A stretch of DNA of 64,000 nt, taken from the NCBI RefSeq assembly GCF_008831285.2, contig NC_045138.2:43021115-43085114 (forward strand), read 5' to 3'. Source of the stretch: Nymphaea colorata (lineage: Eukaryota; Streptophyta; Magnoliopsida; Nymphaeales; Nymphaeaceae). The translations under genes were made by a program, and so were the position numbers. This document shows, piece by piece, positions 1 through 10,769 of this stretch. Below the pieces are notes generated by a model, which saw nothing but the letters and a program-made list of their open reading frames with translations, was not told the DNA's origin and made no database searches. Each line of letters opens with the position of its first letter. The first letter of the stretch is position 1.

Positions 1-1063
1 CGAAGTATGCAGCCACAAAAATAATGAATCGTAGACTCAAATTTGACTATAAACTTGAGTCTGATAATCACAGCCAGACAAAAGAAATTGTCCTCCAACG
101 TTAACAGTAGAAAATACCAAACTGCATGGAGGCAACCCATGTAATCAACAGAAAATACGAAATCTGAGACCTAAAACATCCTATGAAAATGCTAATAAAC
201 TCACGACACTAAACTATTTACCAGAACCCCTTGAAACAACTCTCAACAAGGTCTACATACATCCAGACTTACCTAGGTCCTAGTCAATTTTTACCACTAT
301 TTTCCAGTTTAACTGATGAGGTCTTAGATCAACTCCAATCCACGGTAGTTCAGACGGCCCAGCATAGACGAGTAAATTCAAGCATAGGTCCACCCAAAAA
401 AATTCTACAAGCTAGCATCCCTGAGCTACAATATTTTATTTTTTGTCTAAATAGATTTTTACAAATTTTCATTTTTAGGATTGTCCACATCGACACTCCC
501 ATCCTTGCCTCATTGCACATGGTATGGATACAGGTGCTGCTGGTATGGGCACAAGTGCGGAGTACTTTAAAAAACTTGGTACAGTGACACAGTAGAGTGT
601 GTGTGTGTGTGTATATATAGATATATATAACAAGATTTTTAAGCAAATAAACACATAAATTCATTGTTTTGCATTTATAAAACATATATTACTGAATAAA
701 AATGTTAAAATAGATTAAACAAATATAAAAATTACAAAAAACTTACCAAAAAAATATCAAAATTAAGTTTGCCGTGTCCAAGCAATGCCTTGTACCAGCA
801 CCAGTGTCATTGTCTTGGAAGAAAAAAAATTCCCAGTTGGCAAGTTTATTTTCATGCACTAATTGAAACACTTGAGTACAAAACAAAGAAGGATTTTTCA
901 ATAGTAATAAAGCAGGTATAACTTTGCCACTTGCCTTAAAGTCATGGATTACTTTGGAAGAAATGCTACATGAATCTTGGTTCCTCCTCTTTTTTCAGCT
1001 GTATGGTATTTGATTTGGTTGTGCATCGGTTTCAAACTAATAAAAGTGACAATTGGTTTTCAG
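1..1063. other. Presumed intron of the DUF616 gene; no exon recognised
   Basis: The first recognisable exon starts at 1064 after a TTTTCAG acceptor and begins inside the DUF616 domain, so this stretch is most likely the end of a preceding intron. It is AT-rich. Two short segments (about 480-600 and 770-820) read like worn ends of the hAT family annotated below: repeated GTAC/GGTA words and terminal GTGACACAG or GTGTCATTG words. No matching left ends or target duplications were found. A short GT/TA microsatellite lies at about 598-628. Confidence 0.45.
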
Positions 1064-2023
1064 ATTACAAAGCGGTCAAGGGAGAATGTTTGCTTTGTTA
1101 TGTTTGTGGATGAGTTAACAATGAAAAGATTGTATGTGGAGGAACTTGCTGTGGATGAAAGAGGATATATTGGCTTATGGAAAATTGTTATTGTAAAGAA
1201 CTTGCCATACACAGATTTACGCAAGGCAGGAAAAGTTCCAAAGTTCTTGTCACACCGGCTTTTCCCAGCATCTAGGTAACTTCTGTAATTGTTAACCTGC
1301 TTCCCACCTGTTTCATCTTTTGAATAATGCATTCTGTGGTTTTCCAAAGTGCAATAATTGTTTGGAACTTTCTGTTTGTACTACTGAAAAAACAGCACAG
1401 AAATCTGACAGATGGCAATCATGTTACATTTAAGTTATTTTTGGTTCTTCAAGCACTATAGTTGACTGGTGTATCATATCCCATGTGGGTGCAGCAAGTT
1501 GGCTGCCGTACTTATGTATACCATGGGTGCTGCTGTTAATATTTGATGGCTGTCATACTTTTTATTCTAAGTTCAAGTATATATGTCTTGGCTTTCAAGC
1601 ACATTAAGTGATATTTCTTAACAAATCCAACTGTATAAGTGGATGAAAAATCTTGAAAATTATTTGATTAAAAAAATCTTGAAAATTATTTGATTAAAAA
1701 AAATCTTGGAACATCAGATCAGTCAGATATAAGGTTTCTAGGATCAGTGGTCTTGGTTTTGTTTGCTCATAAAAATTCTGATCTAGGGAACAAATTTCCA
1801 TGAAATTGTTGAATTTTTATATTTTAGGTATTTTGTCTCCATCTGTACAGTCAGATTTACGAAAACAGCTTAAAGCACTGGAGTCATACGTAGGGGCATA
1901 TTTGGGGAGTTATAATCTGAGGAGCCTATATGAATAATATCTGTCTCAGTGTGTGTTTGTGTGTCTATATATATATATATATGAAGCTCTTTTGAAGGTA
2001 AACCTCTGCACTTGTATGTACTC

Positions 2024-2099
<76 letters not shown>

Positions 2100-5000
2100 T
2101 CTACATACACACACACACACAGATCACCTGCTTCATATTTCAGATAATACAATATATTATGATTTTTGACGCGCAAGGGTGATTTGAGCCTTTCTATTCT
2201 TATTACTCGTTGAATAGTGGAAAATATCTGATACATGGCTGTGGTGTTGCATTCATTAAATTACTTTTGGATCTTCAAGCACTGCGGTCAAATGATTGTA
2301 ATGCAGTACAGTAGTCTCTCTTTCTCTCTCTCTCTCTCTCGCGTGTTTGTGTGTGACTCTAGCTTATGAACTCTCATTACTCACATCAGCATATACAAAT
2401 TTTCAATGTGCAATGAAAAGGAAGAATAAAATGGAGAAAACCTGTTGTGTATAGGTATTCATTCAGTCGCAGTTCCTCATGAACTTGAACAGGCCCTAAA
2501 AGTTAGGGACTTGTGAAAAAGTGTAGGAACATTTCAAGGCCATAAAAGGCACATTTAGTTGGCTGACCAGAGTTTTTTGTGCTTCAACATGGACACTATA
2601 ATGGGTAGTAGCTGAAAGGGGTGGACAGTGAGAAGCGTGCTGAATTTTGTGACATTTCTACCATTCACAATTTTTTTCATTTCTTTGCATGCCATGTTGC
2701 AAAACCATTTGTTGCACTTGCTTGTAGGTTTGCCAAAACCCTTGGTAACCCACTAAAGTTGAATGTTGAAGGATAACCAATTATAATCATGATTTCCATG
2801 TTTCAAAATGTCTGGGGATCTCCAAGTGACAGTCAAATCCACATTATGCGTGATGAAGGAACAGGGGAAAAGATGGAGTAAACTCTGTGATGTGGAGATC
2901 CGGCTGTGTATCATGGAAGGGATCCACATTTTTGTACATAATTAGTAATCTCCTGGTTAGTCAATGAGGGCTTGTCTTAGTGGCTACTTCACATAGTGGC
3001 TACTTCACATTGTGTGATTTGTCTTGGCTGATAAATCCAATTGATATCACCTGAAGCACATAGTACTCCTAGGAAACTGTGAAAAACCAACTCAACTTAT
3101 TTTCATTATCAAAATCCATGATGGTTGGACCCCAGCTCTTCTTTATCCAACTTTGTCATACAAGACAGTAGCACAAAATCATTTGATAGTATGTCCATCA
3201 TCAACTTTTATAGTGACAGCTTCAAGGATCTAAAATAAAAGAAAAGAATGATCTGATCCACTCTTTGACTAAGACGTAGGTGACAAACAGCGACTCTTGT
3301 GTGCTGAATAATTCCTGCATCAAGTCCTTTGCCACTATGTCACCAAGGTGCGGGGTGCAGGTGCTGGCGCGACACATTTCAAAAAATTTAGGTGCAGCGG
3401 TGCGGCGAGAGTATTTATTATTATTATTATTATTAATTTATTGTAATAATAATAATATGTATATAATATATAATTATATATAACAAAAAATTGTCATAAA
3501 CCACAAAATTATTAAATAACAAGATCAAAATTGCAATTTGCTAATCATGATATAATTATCAATCATCAGCTCAACATCAACAAGAAATATACTCTAGTTT
3601 TGAGTTCACAAAATCACAGTTCATACAGTCAATACATCATAGTTCATACATCATTACATATTACATCATCAATCAGAGTTGTGTTCCACTTCCACTTCCA
3701 CCAATATCTTGATTTTTTTCAATGCTTTCAACGATATCATCATCATTGAACGCCTCAGAAGGAATAACAGGTTCAGAAAAATCCATGTTAGCAATATATA
3801 AATTGCGTTCTCCATCGAAATCAAATTCATCGGGATTTACATCCCAATATTGAGATGATCCACAACTGCACGTTATTATAAAACGAAAGTTAAACAATAA
3901 AAAATATTGACCATAAAAATATAAGAAATCTAACACAACATAAGAAATTGAGCGAAGCAAAACAACATAATAAAGAAATACCTGTATTCTTTTTCTTTTC
4001 TTAAAAGAAGACGCAAATTAGAATGCACATAAACCGAGTCCTCTACACGTTGGCTAGTGAGCTTATTCCTTTTAATCTATGATACACGGGTATGCCTCCA
4101 AAGGAGGCGTACCCTATTGGTACCGGTATGACACCGGTACCGGTACGGGCCTGGGTACGGTTCTGGTACGCGTTGGCCGAACCGAGTACGGTCAACGTAC
4201 CGGAGGCCGTATCCGTCCAAAATTGGACACGGTCAACATTGATCGAGTCCAATTTTGTCCATTTTTTTTAAATGTTTATTTCATTTTAACGTTAAAAATC
4301 ATTTTGACGTTAAAAAAAAAGTAAAACGAAACCCTTTCGTTTTTGTCTTACGACCCTTTACCTCTCGTCTCTCTCCGGCAACGAAGCAGCGGTGACAGGC
4401 GACGGCAGGGCGGAACGGCGACGGCAGCGGCGACGGCAGGAGGTGACTGTGACGTTGTTTTTTTCATTTTTTGTTTTCATTTTCATCGGCTCCACCCCTG
4501 CCTTCGCCGTCGGCGACGAGCAACAACGGGTTGTGTGTGCAAAAAACTCATCGCCTGAAAGTGAAAACCCATCACCCCTCCCTCTAGCTCGCCCTTTCTC
4601 TACCCGAGAGGGTTTCAAATCTCTCTCCCTCTCTACCCGAGAGGCTAGCCGACGATTTATAGCCTAGCCGCTTCCTCATGTGTTTTGTAAGTTTATTTGT
4701 ATGTGTCAATGTGATTTGCAGCTTTTTTGTGTGTTTTCATAATAAACTTGATCTTCTTCCTGGTAAGCCAGAGATTCAGAGAATATAATAGAGGCCTCCT
4801 TTTCATTCTTCACTGTCTTAGAATATGAGGCCTTTTCATTCTTCACTGCCTTAGAATATTGTTGAATGTGGATTGCATTTGCCGGCAGGGCATGTGAATG
4901 AGTGTTGCACTCATGCCGTTGTACTGAATGAGTGCTGCATGTAGAGCCGTTGTACTGTGATATATCGTTTCATGAGAGGATTCATCTATTTCGAATGATC

Positions 5001-8000
5001 CCTGTTTTTATTGGTTATGTGTTGCAGTTGCAGCTCAATTGCTAGATTCTGTTCAGACATAAGTTGTAATGGCTGATAAAGGAAAAGAAATACTGCCTCC
5101 TACAGGAAGTGGGAATGTAGAAAGTAGCAGTAGTAGTGTTAATACCACTGCATTAGAGAAGGATAATCCACAACAGCCTCTTTGGTGCTATGTGAAAAAA
5201 ATAGGAAAAGGACCAGGTGGTGGTGGGAATGTAATGTTTTCTTGCAACTTTTGTGAAATGATGTTCACGGGCTCTTCTACACGTTGCAAGGCACATTTGT
5301 TGCATATCGGAGGCGTTGGAATTAGACCATGCTCAAAACTTACCAACGAGGAGATTAAGATATTCAAAAAAGAACAAGATGCAGCTGAGACGAAGAAATC
5401 TTCATCCAGATCAAGTATGTCTGTTCCTCTTTATGCTACTGAAGGAGGTGAAGATCCTTCAAAGAAAAGAAAAACATTAGCACAATCATTCAATAATATG
5501 GGAAGGGCAGAGATGGATAGAAGGATCAGAAGCTGACATGTTTGTATAATTGTATGTTAATTACTTCCATACTGTGTTTTGGACCATGATTTTATTCTGT
5601 TTGCAATTTTTTGATATATATGTGTGAATATGTTATTTTGTTTGAAATTTTTTGATATATATATATTTATATATATATATATGTCCGTGTGTGTACGGTC
5701 GTACCCCCGTACCCAAATTTTTTGAAAATGGTCCGTACCCGTACCCGCACTCGTACCCGTACCTATGTGACATAGCTTTTAATGTTGTGTATATGACCAT
5801 ATATGCTCCAATTTTTTTCACAACATGATGATGTAACAGGTTGTGATAGTAATCTCAAAGCAAGTTTATGAAGCACGGACATTTCTGATCCATAGGACAC
5901 CCACCAATTAAAAGGACTCATGTCATCATCTTCTCTTGTTGCTGCTGTGCCTTCTGAACTAAAATTTCCTAAAAAAAAACTTGTTATATTCACAAATTGT
6001 TTGTCTTTTGGTATAAGAATCTGTAAAAAGTCTGTCCATACATGACATTCTTTGAGTGTTTAACTCATTATCTAAATTTGGAGTAACATGTCCAGAAGCT
6101 CCTTCAATCCATTTTTTAGTGTAACATTTGAGATTTAAAGAATGTGCCATGCAATGCAAGGGATCAACTAATATTGTACTTATGCGATCAAAGAACTCTG
6201 AATTATCAAATACAATGTCTTTTTTTTTCTTTCTTAAAAACTATACGCCGAATTTGTTCAATCATATCTTTCCACATTGCGTAAACTTTATGAAGCATAG
6301 GTTCATCTTTATCAACAGCTCTCAACATGCACCAAATTGGCTCTGTGAAATCCTATGCAATTTTATCCAACCATTTATCTTCAACAATAAGGTTTTTAAT
6401 ACTTTGAGCTTTAGCCTCATCTTCAACCCGATAAAAGCTCCACTCTCTACTAAACATCATTTGAATAAGTGCAAATCGCACTCTTTGAATTCTTTTCAAC
6501 ATGACAATTATTGAAGCGAATCATGTCTCTGCAACCTTTAACAATCTCAAATCAGAATAATTACTAAAATGAGACAATGCATGTTGGTGATTAACGATGA
6601 AATTTCTAATATTTCTTGCATCTTTTTCAATCTCTTGAATCCATGGGAATAGCTCATGTTCTTTGGGATCTACATCTTCACTTGGAGGATTGCATATGTC
6701 CTTCAGTGCTAAATTCAAAGTATGTGCAACACATGGAGTCCAAAAAATATGTGAAAAATCATACCTCAAACTAAGTCCAACACTTTTGCATACAACAACA
6801 TTATCTGTAATGAGCTGCACCACTTTTTTAGGACCAACCTCCTTGATGGCTTCTACAAATAATTGCTTCAAATATCCAGCATCTTTATATTCTCCATATG
6901 CATCAACTGCCTTCAAAAATATTGGTTCATCACGTGCAATGACAATGAAATTAATTAGTGGACGTCTTTGCATATCTGTTCACCCATCAAAAACAATTGA
7001 TACCCCAGTCGTGTTCCATTTTAACTTTTTTCTTTCTAAACTTTGCTCAACCTCGTTTTTTTCATTCTGAAGAAGTGATGTGTGCAACCTTTCTGAACAG
7101 GTAGGTATATATCCTGATAATTTGCTATTTGCAAGCATAGTACAAGCCTTCTTCCAATATGGATTTCTAGCTATATTGAAAGGAATGCAGTTAGAATAGA
7201 AAAACTTAGCAATCACTTTATTTATTTCTGCCCTTCTACAAGAATCAAAACATGTCTCTATAGTCTTTTTTTTTCTATTAGAACTCTTAGGATTTGTCAC
7301 AATAATACTTGTTTTCTTCTTGTTGTGGATTGCATCAGCACGATCTTGCAACCTCTTGAACTTTCGAGCTTTTTCTATAGAAACAATTTTACATCCTCGA
7401 ATTCCATGACCTGACAACTTCAATAAATGTGCCTTAATTCTTGTGTAAGATCCTACAAATGTACCTTGACAATATTTGCATACAAAATGCACATTTCCAC
7501 CGCCACTGCCTACACCTTTAGTGACCGCTTTCATTTCTTTCCATAGTGGTTGTTTTTTAGATGCATATGCTTCACCAGGTAGTGTAGAAGACTTTGAAAC
7601 ATCACCTTCATCCACATTCACACTAGATGAAGAACCTATTGCAGGAGAATCTGAAACAACTTCTTTTCCTTTCCTTCTATTTGCCATCTTTTATGGTTTA
7701 TCTAGTGTTGACCAGCTCTTGCACTGTTGCACAGGTAGAACATCGAACAATGAGCTTTAATTTTAAAACTATCTATGGATATGTAACAATAATTGCAAAA
7801 ATTCAAGTGACATTCAGATTGAATAAATGACAAGAGGTAAACAAGTGAGAGAATTTTATAAGGCATTGATAAGGTCACGTTCCAGCAATTTATAACTTTT
7901 AGAACGTGCATTTGAGTATTCAAACCAAAAAGAATTCAATATTCAGTAGAAGTATTCAATATTCTACTGTTACCAATGCATTGATAAGGCATTCATAAGC

Positions 8001-10679
8001 TCTCGTTCTGACTATTTGAACTTCATGTAGAACAGTAGAACTATTCAATATTCATACACAAGATTTTAGAAATCACACGCATTCTTCTCTGTTCTTTTGA
8101 ATCTTTTCTTTAAAAAATAGGAAACTGCACATCACATAATGCATGGTCAATATATCAGGTGAAATCAATAGTTTAAGTTATTTAACGTTCCAAGCATGTA
8201 GAACAAAGCATGTAGCTTGGGTAGATTTTTAATAAATAAGTTGCAAAATAAATGCCAAACATCTACCATAAAATTAGATGGAAGAGCTTGACCATTGAAC
8301 TGTCATATAACCAATAGAACCAAGGCATAGGACATTTACCACCAAGCTGAGATAGTATCAGCCTATCAGGAAACCAAATCTTAACATTAAGCACCAATCA
8401 AGCATAAGGAGAGCTAGCATTTTGATCAACCACCACATCATGCATATGTTCACCCCAAGTGCCAATGACATAAGAATAACAGGGAAAAAAAAAACAGAAT
8501 AGCAAAGAGAGAATCATCTGATAAAGAATAGAATATAAATTATAAAGCAGATATCCAGGTTCTATAAAGTATCATTAGACTGGCAAGGAAGATAACTTCC
8601 CACTAGTCCCAAAAGGGATATATATTTAACTAACGTGCATCATAGTTGTTTCTGTCATAATCAATTTTGCGCGAGTTCAAGAAGGCATCAGCCATTCCAG
8701 ACATTGTAAGCTAAATGAAAATCTCCTTGATGAAGCAAATAAATTTATTAGCAAAACAGCGTGGCTTTGGAAACAAAGATTGGTCTGCCATGGCATGGAA
8801 ATAATTAAGGAATCAAACAATAAAAAAATCAGAACCACTGTAATACAAGCAAACAAAGGACGGAATGAAAGGATTAGCAGCTTGCCTTGAAATTTTGAGC
8901 GATCTCATGAACAAGCCTCTAGAAAGGAAGCTTGCGAATCAGCAGCTCGGTACTCTTCTGGACCTATGGTACTTGCAAATTTCTCTGGAAACAAGAAAGT
9001 AGAGGTAAGGAGACAACACAACATACACCAGTCGCCAAGACATGCGAAGAGTTTGTGGATTAGAAAACAGAGAACGGGGGAGACTGCACATACCGAAGAG
9101 CAACGGTTCTAGGACGATAACGGTGAGGCTTCTTCACTCCAACTGTGGTTGGGGCAGACTTCCTGGCTGCCTGTAGACCATCTCAAAGAGCATAAGGACC
9201 AAAGCAAACACATTGAGCCCATAAACTGAGAGAAAACAGGGGCATTGAAAGAGGGTTGAGGAAGAAGACGAAATAGGGAAAACAGTGGAGGGAGACAGAC
9301 GGCTGGAGAAAACGAAAATCTGAAATAAACCCTTACAGAGTAGCTACCTGAACTAATTTGATGCTGCCGGAAGAGACGATCGCAGCCGACGCTGGTCGCC
9401 GGACGGAGAGGAAGCTACCGTTGGTGGAAGGGACGATCGCAGGAGAGATAGAGAAGGAGTTAGCAAAGGGGCGACAGTCGTGCCCGATAGGTTTTGTTGA
9501 AAATTTAAAAAAACCCCCAAAAAATGGACCAAAATAGATAGACTCATCGACAAAGGGGCGACAGTCGGGTGCGGCTGACCGCACCTGACTCACCGTTGAC
9601 AGTCTTGGGTACGAATCAGGGTCGCACCTGCACCCGCGTCGCGTCGACGCGGGTGCGACTTCAATTTAGGCGCACCCTGGTATCATAGCTTTGCCATTAA
9701 CTAATCTTTCTTGAGCAGCCTTTTGGGCATCTTCATGTTTCTGTTACATGTAGGACCTTCTATGTTGATGCTGCTTGAATAATGATACTTATATTCCAAT
9801 AAGGATCCTGTCGGATGCACTTCACCCATTGATAAGGAAAAACCAATGTGATCGTCCTGTGGGATTGGATGTTGAATTCCTTATCCTGATAAAAAGGAAA
9901 TAATTCACTATTTTATATCAATATCATTTCCTTGACATCGCGAGGAATGTAAACAAATTGGATGTCTCTGTTATTTGTAGAATCATTGATGGTTGTTTCT
10001 TTTTTAGTTTGTAATTTTTTTCTAGTTTTATGTTGATGATTTTCTGAATCATTCAGGTATTCAATATGGATTGATAGCAAACTGCGGCTTCATGCTGATC
10101 CACTGTTAATCCTTGAACATTTTTTGTGGCGAAAAGGAGCAGAATATGCTATTTCAAACCATTATGATAGACATTGTGTCTGGGAAGAGGTGCTTCAAAA
10201 CAAAAGATTGAACAAGTACAATCACAGGGCCATTGATGAGCAATTTCTTTTTTATCAGTTTGATGGTCTCAGGAAATTTAATGAATCAAATGAAAATAAT
10301 GTTCTTCCAAGCTGTAAGTATCTCGTGCTTTCGTCTCCAGTCCACGCAGAAAATTTTAGTGTACACATGGCAGTGGCAAACTGTGGTTCTTCAAAACTAT
10401 GCAAGTCTTAGTATCAGACAAATGCCAAAAAGTTGGACATGACAAGCCTTGGGATAACTATATATATATATATAACATGTCTCCTTTTGGGGCTGGTTTT
10501 TCACCCACCCCTCCTTGGTATTTCCCTATCCTAGGTTGGGGAGGATCGTTATGGGTAAGGAAAAGGGAAAAAGGAAAAGGAGAGAGAAAAGCATGTGACA
10601 TAAAAGAGGGGGTGGAAAAACCAGTCTTGGAACCCCCAAGTAGGACTAGTCAAAACGACTCCCCTCCTCACTCCCCCGT

Positions 10680-10769
<90 letters not shown>

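Larger units (their letters stand above)
4077..5775 (+). mobile_element. hAT transposon A (non-autonomous, internally deleted), nested in element B
   Basis: This 1699-bp element lies between perfect CTTTTAAT duplications. Its ends are CTATGATACACGGGTATG on the left and CTATGTCACATAGGTACGGG on the right read inward, the same terminal family as element B. Subterminal sequence at both ends is rich in GTACC/GGTAC words. It contains one open frame (5069-5536) with only the N-terminal part of a BED-finger transposase, on the strand opposite to B's gene. The catalytic and dimerisation parts are missing, so movement would have needed a transposase from elsewhere. It is younger than element B because it interrupts it. 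Confidence 0.92.
3673..7687 (-). pseudogene. hAT transposase of element B (BED finger, DUF659, hAT dimerisation), disrupted
   Basis: Read on the minus strand from ATG at 7687. Residues ~45-110 form a BED-type zinc finger (PLWKEM, FVCKYC, IKAHLL, GIRGC). DUF659 follows and runs up to FDG, where the conserved Trp codon is TGA (6980-6982), then [13 protein letters not shown]. Frame is kept to another TGA at 6521-6523, where VAET*FAS stands for the family's usual VAxTRFAS. A third stop near 6350, and frame loss at about 6220 and 5960, follow. The hAT C-terminal dimerisation region (WWVSYGSEM to HNIK) is then split by element A. It resumes at 4068 as [23 protein letters not shown] and splices through a GT-AG intron (3981-3866) to the last exon 3865-3673, which contains [12 protein letters not shown]. 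The intact protein would have been roughly 650-750 residues. The family is certain; it cannot encode a working transposase. Confidence 0.9.
3335..9688 (-). mobile_element. hAT transposon B (autonomous-type, decayed), carrying histone H3 exons and a nested hAT
   Basis: The element is bounded by a perfect 8-bp duplication (CTTTGCCA at 3327-3334 and 9689-9696). Its short terminal inverted repeats start CTATGTCACCAAGGTGCG on the left and CTATGATACCAGGGTGCG at the right end read inward. It is 6354 bp as it stands and about 4647 bp without the nested element A and its extra target copy. It encodes a BED/DUF659/hAT-C transposase on the minus strand (7687 to 3673, broken). Upstream of that gene, about 7690-9688, lies a long non-coding leader containing two exons of a histone H3-type gene at 8886-9170. 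It sits in an intron of the DUF616 gene, in antisense orientation to it. Stops in the transposase show it is dead in cis. Confidence 0.88.

Noticed and set aside
1946-2236. Overlapping open frames on both strands
   Set aside because: They are created by CT/GT/CA microsatellite runs (Leu-Ser, Cys-Val, Thr-His repeats).
4343-4667. Three overlapping GC-rich frames in hAT element A
   Set aside because: They overlap on both strands, match no family, and lie in the leader before the BED-finger frame.
9333-9593. 86-codon minus-strand frame near the right end of hAT element B
   Set aside because: No similarity; it lies in the GC-rich leader and terminal region.
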